Below, piece after piece: positions 10,483 to 21,167 of a stretch of 64,000 bases of DNA. A program made the position numbers and the translations under genes. Each line of letters starts with the position of its first letter. The first letter of the stretch is position 1. The DNA comes from Bartonella krasnovii (GTDB lineage Bacteria; Pseudomonadota; Alphaproteobacteria; Rhizobiales; Rhizobiaceae), in contig NZ_CP031844.2 of assembly GCF_003606345.3 (NCBI RefSeq), positions 1,523,501 to 1,587,500 of the forward strand, written 5' to 3'. Below the pieces are notes generated by a model. It was not told the origin of the DNA. It was given only the letters and a program-made list of their open reading frames with translations, and did no database searches.

Positions 10483-10561
10483 ATGCAAATCGTTGTTTTA
10501 CCTCTTGTGGGCAATCCACGCCAAACTATTCCAGAATGGGAGAAAACTTTATAAGCCATGA
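10483..10561 (+). repeat. 79 bp degenerate repeat of the etfA 3' end
   Basis: The segment 10483-10561 matches 10317-10395 over the same length, 166 bp apart. It includes CCAGAAT-GGAGAAA, CTTTATAAGC and the following ATGA. The copy carries the old etfA stop and supplies the start codon of etfQO (ATG at 10558). Confidence 0.7.
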
Positions 10562-12219
10562 AAGCACCTCTGCATGACCAACGTGAAAGTATGGAGTTTG
10601 ACATTGTCATTGTCGGGGCAGGTCCTGCAGGGCTTTCTGCTGCAATTCGTCTGAAACAAATTAATCCTGAGCTTTCTGTCACAATTGTTGAAAAAGGGGC
10701 TGAAGTTGGAGCCCATATTCTCTCTGGCGCCGTTGTTGACCCCATCGGTATTGATACACTCTTACCAAAATGGAGAAGTGATCACGACCATCCTTTCACA
10801 ACCCCTGTTACCCGTGACCAGTTTTTTTTTCTAAAGCCTCAAAAAGCGACACGATTACCCAATATCTTGTACCCAAAAATCTTATCCAATGACGGGTGTT
10901 ATATCGTTTCACTTGGGAATGTTTGCCGCTGGCTAAGCAAAAAAGCCGAAGCACTGGGTGTCGAAATTTATCCAGGTTTTTCTGCAACAGAGACCATCCA
11001 GAATGAGAGCGGAGCCATCATTGGTGTCCTCACCAGTGATATGGGACTTAATAAAGATGAAACCCCGGGAAAAAATTATATGCCTGGTATGGCATTATTG
11101 GCAAAATATACACTAATTGCGGAAGGCGCACGCGGCTCCATTACAAAACAACTGATACAAACATTCAACCTTAGCAAAAATCGAGAACCCCAAAAGTTTG
11201 GTCTTGGTCTCAAAGAGCTCTGGGAAATTGAACCGCAAAAACACCAGCGCGGTTTAGTTCAACATTTCACCGGTTGGCCCTTAGACAATAATACCGGCGG
11301 GGGTGGTTTTCTTTATCACCAAGAAAACAATATCATTTCCATCGGTTTTGTTGTGCACTTAGATTATAAAAATCCTTATCTTTCTCCCTTTGAAGAGTTT
11401 CAACGTTTTAAAACCCATCCAAAACTCTATGAAATTTTCAAAGGGGCAAAACGTCTTTCCTATGGGGCGCGTGTAATCAGTGAAGGTGGGTGGCAATCTG
11501 TACCAAAACTCACCTTTCCTGGTGGGGTTCTTATTGGCTGCTCTGCTGGCTTTGTCAATGTTCCTCGTATCAAAGGATCACACAATGCCATCTTATCGGG
11601 CATATTAGCCGCCGATAAAATTGCGACCGCTCTTGCGCAAGGTCGTGCCCATGATGAAGTCAAAGAAATCGAAGAACAATGGCGAAAAGGGCCCATTGGC
11701 AAAGATCTTTATAAAGTGCGAAATGCCAAACCGCTTTGGGCAAAATATGGCACAAAATATGGGATTAAACTTGCCGGTTTTGATATGTGGTGGCAACAAT
11801 TGTTCGGATTTTCCTTATTTAAAACGCTCTCCCATGGCAAGGAAGATTATGCCTGTCTTGAACCAGCAGAAAAATTTCACCCCATTGCTTACCCAAAACC
11901 CGATGGTATTATAACTTTTGACCGCCTTACAAGTGTTGCCCTTTCCAATACGCACCATGAAGAAAATCAACCTTGTCATTTAAAAATAGCCTCATTAGAA
12001 AAACAAAAAGACTCCGAATATGCAATCTATGGAGGACCTTCCATACGCTATTGCCCCGCCGCTGTCTACGAATGGCTAGAGTCTCATGATCATCTAACAT
12101 ATAGGATCAATGCTTCAAATTGCATACATTGTAAAACGTGCGACCTCAAAGATCCAAACCAAAATATCACCTGGACCTGTCCGCAAGGGGGCGAAGGTCC
12201 CTTCTATCCTAATATGTAA
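10558..12219 (+). CDS. Electron transfer flavoprotein:ubiquinone oxidoreductase
   Basis: A 553-residue membrane-associated flavo-iron-sulfur protein that oxidises reduced ETF and reduces ubiquinone. Seen directly: the FAD dinucleotide fold GAGPAGLSAA near residues 20-29, the family motif AHILSGAVVDP near residue 57, and a C-terminal 4Fe-4S site with four cysteines in CIHCKTC and TCPQGGEGPFYPNM, the usual C-terminal end. Length is normal for ETF-QO. It follows etfA on the same strand after 169 bp. The start at 10558 lies in the repeat of the etfA tail. The internal ATG at 10591, just before EFDIVIVGAG, is a possible alternative start. Confidence 0.95.
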   Translation: MKAPLHDQRESMEFDIVIVGAGPAGLSAAIRLKQINPELSVTIVEKGAEVGAHILSGAVVDPIGIDTLLPKWRSDHDHPFTTPVTRDQFFFLKPQKATRLPNILYPKILSNDGCYIVSLGNVCRWLSKKAEALGVEIYPGFSATETIQNESGAIIGVLTSDMGLNKDETPGKNYMPGMALLAKYTLIAEGARGSITKQLIQTFNLSKNREPQKFGLGLKELWEIEPQKHQRGLVQHFTGWPLDNNTGGGGFLYHQENNIISIGFVVHLDYKNPYLSPFEEFQRFKTHPKLYEIFKGAKRLSYGARVISEGGWQSVPKLTFPGGVLIGCSAGFVNVPRIKGSHNAILSGILAADKIATALAQGRAHDEVKEIEEQWRKGPIGKDLYKVRNAKPLWAKYGTKYGIKLAGFDMWWQQLFGFSLFKTLSHGKEDYACLEPAEKFHPIAYPKPDGIITFDRLTSVALSNTHHEENQPCHLKIASLEKQKDSEYAIYGGPSIRYCPAAVYEWLESHDHLTYRINASNCIHCKTCDLKDPNQNITWTCPQGGEGPFYPNM

Positions 12220-12514
12220 CCCCTCCCCCAATATCATCATTGTTCATTTTCCTAAAATTGAAAGAGACAAAACACAATGGATCAAAATATTTTCCTTAAG
12301 ATCAAAAATCTATCGATGACCTTCATACATTAAGCTCTTTTACAATACAAAAAGTTATTCTATTGTGAAGTGACCAACTATTTAAGTAAGGAGGCACGAG
12401 CAAATAAGCCGTTGTAATGATAAAAATGTGCTGGTAAAAAGTGAGCAAAAATAGCCTATGAGTATAGATAAAAATCTTATTGCGGTAAGGGGAATTTGAT
12501 GAAGAGAAAAGAGC

Positions 12515-13405
12515 ATGTGTGAAAAAGCATATTTTATAGGTGCGCATGCTTATTCAGCTCCCATCATAGAGCCAGGGCTTTATCTTGTAGCAACGCCTAT
12601 TGGAAATCTTGCAGATATTACGCTTCGTGCTCTGCAAGTTCTAGCAGGCGTTGATATTTTAGCGTGTGAGGATACGCGGGTAACACGTGTTTTGTTGGAA
12701 CGTTACGGTATTCAAAAAAAAGCTTTTCTCTATCATGAATATAATGCGCAAAAAGCAGGTCCAAAGCTCTTAGCAGCTTTAGCAGAAAACAAAACGATAG
12801 CGCTCATTTCAGATGCGGGAACACCGCTTATTTCTGATCCTGGATTTCGATTAGTCGAAGAAGCCCGTAAGGAGGGTCATAAAATTATTCCGATTCCTGG
12901 CGCCTCCGCTCTTTTAGCTGCTCTGATACCGACAGGACTTCCAACTGACAGTTTTTTCTTTGCAGGTTTTTTGAGTGCCCGCAAAGCACAGCGCCAAAAA
13001 CGATTGGAACAATTAAAAGAGATTCCAGCGACTTTGATTTTTTATGAATCACCGCATCGTCTTATTGAAACTTTACAAGATATGGTCTCACTTTTTTCGG
13101 CGGATCGACCTGCCGCCATTTGTCGTGAATTAACAAAAAAGTTTGAAACTATAGATGTTTCTAATTTGGGAAGTTTGTTGGAAAATTACAAAAAACAGAC
13201 ACAGATTCGTGGAGAAATTGTCGTGCTTGTTGGAGAGTCATCATTTTCTTCTGTAAATGTAATAAGTGATCAAGAAGTTGATGAAATGTTATTGGAACAC
13301 GCACAAACACATTCCACGGCTCAAGCCGCAGCTTTGGTTGCAAAAAAGACTGGACTTAAAAAGCAGGAACTTTTTCAGCGGTTAATTTTTCTAAAAAATA
13401 TGTAA
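12515..13405 (+). CDS. rsmI: 16S rRNA (cytidine(1402)-2'-O)-methyltransferase RsmI
   Basis: A 296-residue TP-methylase (tetrapyrrole methylase fold) enzyme that methylates the ribose of C1402 in the decoding centre of 16S rRNA using SAM. Family signatures are present: [17 protein letters not shown] near residues 24-40, ACEDTRVT near residue 50, [12 protein letters not shown] near residue 95 and [11 protein letters not shown]. The C-terminal helical extension is also present. It is followed after 4 bp by a YraN/UPF0102 gene, a pairing common in proteobacteria, so the two are likely cotranscribed. Confidence 0.95.
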   Translation: MCEKAYFIGAHAYSAPIIEPGLYLVATPIGNLADITLRALQVLAGVDILACEDTRVTRVLLERYGIQKKAFLYHEYNAQKAGPKLLAALAENKTIALISDAGTPLISDPGFRLVEEARKEGHKIIPIPGASALLAALIPTGLPTDSFFFAGFLSARKAQRQKRLEQLKEIPATLIFYESPHRLIETLQDMVSLFSADRPAAICRELTKKFETIDVSNLGSLLENYKKQTQIRGEIVVLVGESSFSSVNVISDQEVDEMLLEHAQTHSTAQAAALVAKKTGLKKQELFQRLIFLKNM

Positions 13406-13409
13406 AATA

Positions 13410-13787
13410 ATGCGTAAAACCATACAAAAAAAACAGAGACAAAAATCTTTTTATCGGGGAGTTCGTGCAGAAAAGTTAGCCGCTTGGTGGTTGCGTTTCA
13501 AAGGATTTCACATAGCTGCAATGCGTTTTAAAACAAAGTGTGGGGAAATTGATTTAATTGCACGGCGTGGAAATCTTGTGTTAATTGTTGAAGTTAAAGC
13601 ACGTTCAACGTTGGCAGAAGCAATGGAAGCGGTTTCCCATATGAATGAAAGGCGAATTGAGGCAGCAGCCGATATTTGGCTCGCACGACAAAAAGATTAT
13701 GCCCTTTTATCTGTACGCTTTGATTTGATAGCAATTTTACCTTGGCGCTTACCACAACATATCCCCGCATTTTTTACCTCTGATTAA
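13410..13787 (+). CDS. YraN family protein (UPF0102), nuclease-like fold
   Basis: A 125-residue protein of the UPF0102/YraN family. It shows the family core [10 protein letters not shown] followed by LIVEVKARS (residues about 49-71), a restriction-endonuclease-like (PD-(D/E)xK) arrangement with D and ExK residues. The cellular role is not firmly known; a nucleic-acid processing role is an inference from the fold. It starts 4 bp after rsmI, so translation is probably coupled. Confidence 0.88.
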   Translation: MRKTIQKKQRQKSFYRGVRAEKLAAWWLRFKGFHIAAMRFKTKCGEIDLIARRGNLVLIVEVKARSTLAEAMEAVSHMNERRIEAAADIWLARQKDYALLSVRFDLIAILPWRLPQHIPAFFTSD

Positions 13788-13895
13788 TAAGAGGCGAGCC
13801 ACGTTTTAACCATACTCAATAAAAAACATTTCGTTTTCATGTGTATATGCGTTAAAAAAAATCTATAACCGTTTGAGCGCTATAAGGAGTGAAAT

Positions 13896-14141
13896 ATGGA
13901 TGATTATGAAAAGTTTGCAACAGGTTTGCTCATTATTTTTGGAGCGCTGATTATTGGTGGTTTAATGGCAATGCATATTGTCCTGATGAATAAACCAGGT
14001 TTTTTATTTGCATTAGCTGCAGCTGTTATGGGTTGGTTTTCTGCTTTTGCCGTTCTGTTTGACAAACCAAAAATCTATTTGGGGTTGATTATTCTTGCAA
14101 TGCTCTGCGTTGCTTCTTCAATTAGCATTTATGTTAGTTAA
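13896..14141 (+). CDS. Small membrane protein of unknown function
   Basis: An 81-residue, very hydrophobic protein with three likely membrane segments (about residues 7-27, 33-53 and 60-79). A strong ribosome site, AAGGAG, lies 6 bases before the ATG, and this supports a real gene. I do not recognise the family. It sits between the rsmI-yraN pair and proC on the same strand. Confidence 0.65.
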   Translation: MDDYEKFATGLLIIFGALIIGGLMAMHIVLMNKPGFLFALAAAVMGWFSAFAVLFDKPKIYLGLIILAMLCVASSISIYVS

Positions 14142-14196
14142 AATGTCTCAGCTATTGATTGAGATTCCTTTTAAAAGGTAAAACTGAGGAATAAAA

Positions 14197-14988
14197 ATGA
14201 AACTTGGCTTTTTGGGAACAGGTACAATCAGCGCTTGCATAATTAATGGCCTCATGACAAGCGCCTTTAATGTTTCTTCCATTATTGTTTCACCGCGCAA
14301 TGCACAAATAGCAGAGCGTCTTTCACACACTTATGATAAGGTTATGATTGCTGAAAATAACCAAGCGTTGCTCGATGTGAGTGAGTGTGTTTTTCTCTGT
14401 TTACCAAACCAAATTGCAGAAAGCGTTTTGCGTTCTCTTCGTTTTCGTCCAGAGCAACTGGTTATTTCCGTTCTCGCTATGGCAAAAGCAGCAGAAGTGG
14501 AAACGTGGATCAACCATAAAGTTTATCGCGCTGTTCCGTTACCTTTTGTCGCAGAGTGCAAAAATTTGACACCCATTTATCCCGATCACCCCTTTTTACG
14601 CACCTTATTTGATACATTGGGGGGCACATTGGTACTAGAAGAAGAAGAACAGTTTAATCTTTTTATGACAGCGGGCTCTCTGATGGGCGTATATTTTAAT
14701 TTTATAGAAACAGCCCATCAATGGTTTATAACACAAGGGTTGAAAAAACAGCAATCAGCAGAGTTTCTCACCATGATGTTTGGAAATCTTACGGATGAAA
14801 TGCGTAAAATTATAGCAACGGATCGCTCTGCCTCTCTTAATTTTGCACTGCTTGAAAAAGAGTTTTCAACAAAGGGGGGAACAAATGAATTTTTGTCAAA
14901 TTATTTTTCTCGTCAAGGGGGAGGCAGAGCTTTAACAACAGCTCTTGAGGCAACTTTACAAAAAATGAACGCTTCTAAAAAGACTTGA
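14197..14988 (+). CDS. proC: Pyrroline-5-carboxylate reductase
   Basis: A 263-residue protein with an N-terminal Rossmann NAD(P) site (KLGFLGTGTIS) and the ProC plan, including VFLCLPNQIAE near residue 66, the conserved AVPLPF segment and a C-terminal helical dimerisation domain with FSTKGGTNE near residue 227. That last motif corresponds to the family segment around the active site (xTPGGTTxxG). The enzyme makes L-proline from pyrroline-5-carboxylate. The C-terminal motif is somewhat divergent from the textbook form, so a proC-like paralog is possible. Ribosome site ACTGAGGA precedes the ATG. Confidence 0.82.
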   Translation: MKLGFLGTGTISACIINGLMTSAFNVSSIIVSPRNAQIAERLSHTYDKVMIAENNQALLDVSECVFLCLPNQIAESVLRSLRFRPEQLVISVLAMAKAAEVETWINHKVYRAVPLPFVAECKNLTPIYPDHPFLRTLFDTLGGTLVLEEEEQFNLFMTAGSLMGVYFNFIETAHQWFITQGLKKQQSAEFLTMMFGNLTDEMRKIIATDRSASLNFALLEKEFSTKGGTNEFLSNYFSRQGGGRALTTALEATLQKMNASKKT

Positions 14989-15675
14989 GCAACATTTTTT
15001 TCATCTCAATTAAGAGAGAACTATGGATCAATTGATTTAGCTTTTTGTGAACATGAATTGATAAAATTATCTGCTATAGATCTTTCAAGAGCAGGACACA
15101 CGGGCTTTTTAAATGTCTACCCCTTCTTTCATTTCCCCCTCCATTTAATTAACATGGATAGAAATAAATCTTTTGTCTCATTTTACTTTTTCTTATCATA
15201 AAATAAAAAATGTTTGTTTGTCTATTGTAAAGGAGAAACAACATTGAGAGAGCAAAAAATATAATGGATATTATTTATTGAAGTAAAAATGGTATGAAAT
15301 CTATACACTTCACAAGAGTTTTTACGTTATAGCATTCACAAGCCTTCTCGTGAGACGGTTGAGCCGCTTTGAGGATATTCTCTTTAAAACAAACCTTGTA
15401 TAAGAAACATCAATATATTCTTGAGAATTTTGTTGTTACGTAAAAAACATATCCAATAAAAACCAAGAAAAATGAAAAAACGTGAAAAAATGCGTCGTCT
15501 TCACTTTTTAAAAGATCTTTCTTTCGATGCTTTTGAACGTAGAAAAAACGAATAAAAAGGTGATGATAGAAAATCATTTTTTCCGGATTAGAATTCATAT
15601 TTTCCTTACAAAGGAGAAACTATTTTGATGTCTTTCATCGTTGTGTTTTAGCAAATTCTCTTAAACAAACTACAT
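14989..15675. other. AT-rich gap between convergent proC and mrp
   Basis: No supported gene in about 690 bases. The stretch 15311-15420 weakly resembles relic sequence near 21920-22030 and 29255-29345. A 62-codon reverse-strand frame at 15410-15598 has no family features and I do not accept it. Confidence 0.45.
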
Positions 15676-16737
15676 TCAAAAGAGTTTATTTTTTATTTGA
15701 TCAACAATTGTACGATATAGTTGAGCATGCTCGCCATCAGGCTGAGCAACAAAAATAGGCACCCCCTCATCTGAAGAAAATCGTAAAGCTGCATCAAGCG
15801 GTATTTCTGCTAAGAACGGGACCTCTCGACGTTCCGCCTCTCCCCGTGCTCCACCATGACCAAAAATATCGTAGCGTTTTCCTGTATCAGGAGCGATAAA
15901 ATAACTCATATTTTCAATCAGTCCTAAAATAGGAACATTGACTTTCATGAACATTTCTATCGCTTTACGTGCATCAACTAAAGCAAGATCCTGCGGCGTA
16001 GAAACAACCAGTGCCCCCGTTAATTGTACCTGCTGTGCAAGTGTTAATTGTGCATCCCCTGTACCCGGCGGCATATCAACGACTAAAACGTCTAAAGGCC
16101 CCCATACAACATCTCGTAACAATTGCGTTACAGCAGCCATAACCATAGGACCACGCCATACCACCGGTTTTTCTTCCTCAACCAAAAATCCCATCGACAT
16201 TAATTTAAGACCAAATTTTTCAAGAGGTTGAATCTTTTTTTCTCCCATGAGCAGTGGTTTTTGATTAACAAGTCCTGTCAAACGTGGCAAAGATGGACCA
16301 TAGATATCTGCATCCATAATCCCTATTTTGAAACCTGAATCTTGTAAAGCTAAGGCGATATTGATCGCCATCGTCGATTTTCCTACCCCCCCTTTTCCAG
16401 AAGCAATAGCAATGACATGACGTACACCTTCTATAGGCATTTTCACAGGCAAGAGATTCGCTCTGCGTCGAGGTGCTCCCTTTGTTGTTTTTTCTGCTGT
16501 AAGCGTAACAACAACAGATTGGACCCCCTCCAAAGCACACACTAACTCTTCTGCAGAACGGCGCAATGATTCCCATTCTTGCACACGTCCATCAGGAACT
16601 GTAATGGAAAAGAAAACCTTGCCATCAGCAATTAATATTTCTGAAAGCAGCCCCAACGATACAATATCTCTTTCAAGATCTGGTCCTTTGATTTTACGTA
16701 GCACGTTACGGACAACCTCACTTGTGATAAGATCCAC
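15676..16737 (-). CDS. apbC: Mrp/ApbC family Fe-S carrier P-loop ATPase
   Basis: A 353-residue protein with an N-terminal MIP18/DUF59 domain (about residues 1-85) followed by a MinD/Mrp-type P-loop ATPase with GKGGVGKST near residues 113-121 and DMPPGTGDAQLTLAQ near residue 220. Mrp/ApbC proteins carry or deliver iron-sulfur clusters. The segment ENMSYFIAPDTGKRYDIFG lacks the CxxC present in many homologs such as the E. coli protein; this is usual in alphaproteobacterial versions as I recall them. It stands alone on the reverse strand. Symbols mrp and apbC are both in use. Confidence 0.92.
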   Translation of the reverse strand: MDLITSEVVRNVLRKIKGPDLERDIVSLGLLSEILIADGKVFFSITVPDGRVQEWESLRRSAEELVCALEGVQSVVVTLTAEKTTKGAPRRRANLLPVKMPIEGVRHVIAIASGKGGVGKSTMAINIALALQDSGFKIGIMDADIYGPSLPRLTGLVNQKPLLMGEKKIQPLEKFGLKLMSMGFLVEEEKPVVWRGPMVMAAVTQLLRDVVWGPLDVLVVDMPPGTGDAQLTLAQQVQLTGALVVSTPQDLALVDARKAIEMFMKVNVPILGLIENMSYFIAPDTGKRYDIFGHGGARGEAERREVPFLAEIPLDAALRFSSDEGVPIFVAQPDGEHAQLYRTIVDQIKNKLF

Positions 16738-17087
16738 GCTCTTTCCTCTCTATAAAACACCAACAAATACAAGCATAAGAACGAAAAATACTGACAGGTT
16801 CATCCCTTAACATTTTCGACTTTAGTTAAGAGTTATAAAGTATAAATGACTTATATTTTATCTCTTTAAAAACACAAAAATTGAGAAAAACTCTCATATC
16901 AAAGTATTTTTAAATTAAGCATACAACAATCTATCATGCTTTCTTGTAAGCCTTTAACGCCTTCGTCATTTATTTTTTTTAGACTCAATCGCTATTTTCT
17001 TACATTTTCAAAGTATCATAAACAAAGTGTTACAAACAGTTATAAGGTGTCTTATATTTTTTCAAGTGAGAGAAAAACAATCTAAGA
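16738..17087. other. Divergent intergenic region between mrp and rpmH
   Basis: About 350 AT-rich bases without a supported gene. They hold the promoter side of mrp and the upstream region of the rpmH operon. Confidence 0.5.
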
Positions 17088-17116
17088 TTGACTTTTTTCA
17101 TATTTTTTCTTATGGA
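17088..17116 (+). promoter_or_regulatory. Likely sigma-70 type promoter of rpmH-rnpA-yidC
   Basis: TTGACT at 17088 and TATGGA at 17111 are separated by 17 bases, about 100 bp before rpmH. The match to the housekeeping consensus and the position support a promoter; no transcript data are available. Confidence 0.5.
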
Positions 17117-17212
17117 TTAACGGCTGTCTGATAGGATAAAATTGTTCATCACGCGCAAAACTGCTCATAAAACGAAGATTAAGAAGGGCCGCACTCCGCG
17201 GTATTTAAATAA

Positions 17213-17347
17213 ATGAAACGTACGTACCAACCATCTAAACTTGTCCGTAAACGCCGCCATGGATTTCGTGCACGCATGGCAACAGCTGGAGGACGTAAAG
17301 TTATTGCTGCAAGACGTGCTCGTGGACGTAAGCGGCTCTCTGCTTAA
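17213..17347 (+). CDS. rpmH: 50S ribosomal protein L34
   Basis: A 44-residue, highly basic protein beginning [18 protein letters not shown] and ending RKRLSA, the invariant plan of bacterial L34. It is a small protein of the large ribosomal subunit. The reading frame is too short for the usual gene-length cut-off but is unmistakable. It is followed by rnpA, the standard bacterial order. Confidence 0.97.
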   Translation: MKRTYQPSKLVRKRRHGFRARMATAGGRKVIAARRARGRKRLSA

Positions 17348-17466
17348 CCATTTAAATTTTCACAACCGTTAAGGACTGCTCATTATTTCTTCGTTGTGAA
17401 ACTTTTGTTATGAACCTCTACTGCTTGGTCAGCCAAGCATTTAGTGAAATTGCGAAATGTTCTTTT

Positions 17467-17859
17467 ATGAAGAAAAAACATCCCTGCCGTATTCGCAAAA
17501 GAGCAGATTTTTTGGCTGTCCGTACAGGAGAGAAACGACGTGGTCCTTTATTTTTACTCGAAGTTAAATCTCGTGAACAAACAACAGAAAGAAAATCTTC
17601 TCTTGTTGCGCGTGTAGGCTTCACTGTTACCCGTAAAAACGGTAATGCTGTAAAGCGTAATCGTATCAAAAGGCGCTTGCGTGAAGCCGTGAGAGTTGGT
17701 GTAACAAATCACATGGAAGCAGGGACTGATTATGTCATTGTAGCGTATCGTGATGCATTATATGCGCCTTTCACATCTTTGATTAGTGAATTAAATCGGC
17801 GAATAAAACCAAAAACAAAATATCAGCAACGACAACAAGGGAATACGAATGGAATATAA
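17467..17859 (+). CDS. rnpA: Ribonuclease P protein component
   Basis: The basic protein cofactor of RNase P, which matures tRNA 5' ends together with the RnpB RNA. The family RNR motif is present: [16 protein letters not shown] near residues 60-75 (counted from the chosen start), after [11 protein letters not shown] chose the ATG at 17467 ([15 protein letters not shown]), where the family begins, giving 130 residues. The frame is open further upstream to 17410, which would add 19 residues without resemblance to RnpA. The 3' end overlaps yidC by 11 bp, indicating coupled translation. Confidence 0.94.
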   Translation: MKKKHPCRIRKRADFLAVRTGEKRRGPLFLLEVKSREQTTERKSSLVARVGFTVTRKNGNAVKRNRIKRRLREAVRVGVTNHMEAGTDYVIVAYRDALYAPFTSLISELNRRIKPKTKYQQRQQGNTNGI

Positions 17860-19693
17860 CCGCAATTTCTTTATCGCTATTGGCTTATCTTTCGTAGTGC
17901 TCATCGCATGGCAATTTCTTCATGTTGCTCCCAAACAAGCAAAGTTACAAAAACAACAAGTCATCGCACAACAACAGCAATTGTCAAAACAACAGTCAAC
18001 CCTTTCTACTCCCACGACGAATTCTTCTGACAATCCCTCAACGCATCAAGCAACATCGCTCATCGAGCACCCAATGACTCCTGAAGTCCGGAAAGCTGTA
18101 TTAGCTAAAACAGAGCGTGTCGAGATCAAAACCAATGAATTGGAAGGCTCTATTAATCTTGTTGGTGCACAGTTTGATGATCTTCTCCTCAAGAGATATC
18201 GTGTAACCGTCGATAAAAAATCACCGGAAATCGATTTACTAAATCCTCAAGGGTTCAAAACGACCTACTTGGCCGAATTTGGTTTTACAAGTGCATCTTT
18301 GCCAGCAAAAGCCTTACCACAATCCGATACACAGTGGCAAATAGAGGGGAACAATACAACCCTGACCCCTTCAACACCCATCACTTTAATTTATAATAAC
18401 GGACAGGGACAAATCTTCCGCCGTACCCTTTCTGTTGATGATCATTACATGTTTACCATTGAGGATTCTATCAGCAATGAAAGTGATCAACCGATTTATC
18501 TCTCATCCTATGCTCGCGTTGCACGTGCAGCACCACCAGAACATACAAATGCCACTTATTTGCTTCACGAGGGGATGATCGGTATAGCTGGGGATTCGCT
18601 CAAAACTGAAAAATATAAAACCTTAGCAGAGCTTGATCCAAATCCTGATAATGGACAAAAGAGCATGACTTTTTCCAAAGTAACAGGAGGCTGGATTGGT
18701 ATTACCGATAAATATTGGGCTGTAGCGGTTATTCCCCCGCAAGATAAAGAATATACAAGCCGTTTTATTTATTTTGATCGTTTGCAAACGCATTATCAAT
18801 CTGACTTGCTAGGATCGCCTTTAACGATTGCCCCCAATGAAACAAAAACTGTTACAAATCGCCTTTTTGCTGGTGCAAAACAAGTTGAAATCATTAATCA
18901 CTATCAAAATGACCTAAAAATCAATAAGTTTGCTCTCTTAATTGATTGGGGTTGGTTTGATTTCATCACAAAACCCATGTTTGCCCTCATTGATATTCTT
19001 TATAAGCAAACAGGAAATTTTGGTATTGCCATCCTTCTGGTCACAGTCCTTTTAAAAACACTTCTTTTCCCTCTCGCCAATAAATCTTATAAATCCATGG
19101 CGCGTATGAAACTTCTACAACCGCGATTACTAGAAATAAAAGAAAAATATCCCGATGACCGAAACAAACAACAGCAAGCAATCATAGAACTGTATAAAAC
19201 CGAAAAAATAAATCCCCTTGCCGGTTGTTGGCCGATGTTGGTTCAATTTCCAATATTTTTTGCTCTTTATAAAGTTCTCTATATCACCATTGAAATGCGC
19301 CATGCTCCTTTCTTTGGCTGGATTCAAGATTTAGCGGCCCCAGATCCAACGTCTCTTTTCAACTTGTTTGGTCTCCTGCCATATACAACGCCAGCATTTC
19401 TTATGATTGGTGCATGGCCTTTGATTATGGGAATAACGATGTTTCTACAAATGCGTATGAATCCCGCTCCTCAAGACCAGACTCAAGCGATAATCTTCAC
19501 ATGGATGCCTGTTGTCTTTACTTTTATGCTCGCCTCTTTCCCTGTTGGTCTTGTCATCTATTGGGCATGGAACAATATATTGTCAATCATTCAGCAAGGT
19601 ATCATGATGAAGCGCCAAGGAGTTAAAATTGAGCTTTTTGATAACTTGAAAGTCATGTGGAAAAAAACACCCAAAAAAGAAGCGCAAGAATGA
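17849..19693 (+). CDS. yidC: Membrane protein insertase YidC
   Basis: A 614-residue inner-membrane insertase and chaperone. It has an N-terminal membrane segment (residues about 6-25), a Gln-rich linker, a large periplasmic domain (about 60-350) and the conserved C-terminal 60KD_IMP core with five membrane helices, including [19 protein letters not shown] and the cytoplasmic loop [22 protein letters not shown]. Length is typical for Gram-negative YidC. It overlaps rnpA by 11 bp at its start and the GTPase gene by 4 bp at its end (ATGA), so these genes form a tight operon. Confidence 0.97.
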   Translation: MEYNRNFFIAIGLSFVVLIAWQFLHVAPKQAKLQKQQVIAQQQQLSKQQSTLSTPTTNSSDNPSTHQATSLIEHPMTPEVRKAVLAKTERVEIKTNELEGSINLVGAQFDDLLLKRYRVTVDKKSPEIDLLNPQGFKTTYLAEFGFTSASLPAKALPQSDTQWQIEGNNTTLTPSTPITLIYNNGQGQIFRRTLSVDDHYMFTIEDSISNESDQPIYLSSYARVARAAPPEHTNATYLLHEGMIGIAGDSLKTEKYKTLAELDPNPDNGQKSMTFSKVTGGWIGITDKYWAVAVIPPQDKEYTSRFIYFDRLQTHYQSDLLGSPLTIAPNETKTVTNRLFAGAKQVEIINHYQNDLKINKFALLIDWGWFDFITKPMFALIDILYKQTGNFGIAILLVTVLLKTLLFPLANKSYKSMARMKLLQPRLLEIKEKYPDDRNKQQQAIIELYKTEKINPLAGCWPMLVQFPIFFALYKVLYITIEMRHAPFFGWIQDLAAPDPTSLFNLFGLLPYTTPAFLMIGAWPLIMGITMFLQMRMNPAPQDQTQAIIFTWMPVVFTFMLASFPVGLVIYWAWNNILSIIQQGIMMKRQGVKIELFDNLKVMWKKTPKKEAQE

Positions 19694-20334
19694 CAAGAGA
19701 TTCTTCCCTTTCTGGAATTTTTTCTCGCAATTGGGTTTTTATTCGCGGTGTCCCCGCAATACGCTTTCTTCCCCCTGAAGGACCACCAGAAATCGCATTT
19801 GCGGGACGTTCCAATGTTGGAAAATCATCTTTAATCAACGCACTCGTCCAGCAAAAAGGCTTAGCACGAACCTCAAATACACCAGGACGCACTCAAGAGC
19901 TTAATTATTTTGTCCCCGATGGCTTCAGTGGACAACAAGGAGACCTTCCCCCTTTCGCATTGGTAGATATGCCAGGTTATGGTTTTGCTGCTGCGCCTAA
20001 AAATCTGGTTGATGCTTGGACAAATTTGATTTTTAGCTATTTACGGGGACGCACAACACTAAAGCGTGTGTACCTCTTGATTGATTCACGACACGGAATC
20101 AAAAATAATGATGAAGACGTTCTTGCACTCCTTGATAAGGCAGCCGTTTCTTACCAAATTGTTTTAACAAAAAGCGATAAAATCAAATCAAATGCTTTGG
20201 AAAAATTAATGGTGACCACACAAACAAAACTTCTCAAACGTCCAGCAGCCTATCCTGAAATCCTTGCGACCTCTTCAGAAAAATCATACGGTTTGGAAGA
20301 ATTACGTGCTGCTATTTTACAAACCATTGCATAA
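19690..20334 (+). CDS. engB: Ribosome biogenesis GTP-binding protein EngB/YsxC/YihA
   Basis: A 214-residue TRAFAC GTPase needed for 50S subunit assembly. G1 is GRSNVGKSS (near residues 38-46), G3 is DMPGYG (near 93) and G4 is TKSD (near 160); RLI-type lead-in IAFAG precedes G1. The start at 19690 overlaps the yidC stop as ATGA; an open frame further upstream to 19657 lies within yidC and is less likely. In many alphaproteobacteria argB follows; here a GST-like gene does. Confidence 0.95.
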   Translation: MTRDSSLSGIFSRNWVFIRGVPAIRFLPPEGPPEIAFAGRSNVGKSSLINALVQQKGLARTSNTPGRTQELNYFVPDGFSGQQGDLPPFALVDMPGYGFAAAPKNLVDAWTNLIFSYLRGRTTLKRVYLLIDSRHGIKNNDEDVLALLDKAAVSYQIVLTKSDKIKSNALEKLMVTTQTKLLKRPAAYPEILATSSEKSYGLEELRAAILQTIA

Positions 20335-20474
20335 GAGAAGGCATTCATATTATTAACAATTTATTAAGCATAATTGCCAGCGGCTGCTAATGATCTTGTA
20401 CTTCTCATCAAGCATCTTTATAAAAAAAGATGACTTGAAAGAATTCTTATCCACTCTACTTAATTGTGTAAATT

Positions 20475-21167
20475 ATGCTGACACTTTTTCACTCTCCTCT
20501 CTCCACTGCTTCGCGCTTCATACGCCTCATTCTTGGGGAATATGGTGTAACCACTCAACTGATTGAAGAATATGAATGGGCGAGAAGACACGAATTTCTT
20601 GCTCTCAATCCCGCCGGTCATGTTCCTGTTTTTCTCGATGAACACGAAGTTCCATTATCAGGTCCCTTTGTTATCTGTGAATATTTAGATGAAACCCATG
20701 GAAGTTTACGACAAGAAAATAAACTCTTTCCAGAAAATCCTTTAGATCGTGCGGAAGTACGCCGTCTTAATGACTGGTTTTTAAATAAATTTGAAAATGA
20801 AGCAACGCGCCATATTGTACGAGAAAGAATCCATAAACGTGAAATGCCCCTCTCCATTGGCGGAGGCGCTCCTAATTCGCAGATTTTACGCAATGCACGG
20901 GCCAATATTCCACCCCATATGAACTATCTCAATTGGCTGTGTGCCTCTCGCGATAGCTTAGTGGGTTCTTCCTTGTCCTATGCTGATCTAGCAGCAGCCG
21001 CTTCTGTTTCTGTCCTTGACTTTTTAGGAGAAATTGACTGGGAACAATCCCCTGCTGCCAAAGATTGGTATATGCGAATTAAATCACGACCCTCTTTTCG
21101 TTCTCTTTTAACAGATCGTGTTCGCGGAATTGTTGCAAGTACTCACTATGCTGATCTTGATTTCTAG
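20475..21167 (+). CDS. Glutathione S-transferase family protein, FzlA-like
   Basis: A 230-residue GST-fold protein: thioredoxin-like N-terminal domain (MLTLFHSPLSTASRFIRLIL, with ALNPAGHVPVF and the cis-Pro segment near residue 52) and an all-helical C-terminal domain with YADLAAAASVSVLDFLGEIDW. The helical insertion and the absence of a clear catalytic Ser/Cys/Tyr motif recall FzlA, an alphaproteobacterial GST-like protein that binds FtsZ and supports division. That assignment is an inference; a plain glutathione transferase is the conservative call. Confidence 0.78.
   Translation: MLTLFHSPLSTASRFIRLILGEYGVTTQLIEEYEWARRHEFLALNPAGHVPVFLDEHEVPLSGPFVICEYLDETHGSLRQENKLFPENPLDRAEVRRLNDWFLNKFENEATRHIVRERIHKREMPLSIGGGAPNSQILRNARANIPPHMNYLNWLCASRDSLVGSSLSYADLAAAASVSVLDFLGEIDWEQSPAAKDWYMRIKSRPSFRSLLTDRVRGIVASTHYADLDF

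Noticed and set aside
15410-15598. 62-codon reverse frame between proC and mrp
   Set aside because: Aromatic-rich AT composition, no family features, inside relic-like DNA.
17410-17466. Longer rnpA start at 17410
   Set aside because: The added 19 residues do not resemble RnpA, whose family start matches the ATG at 17467.
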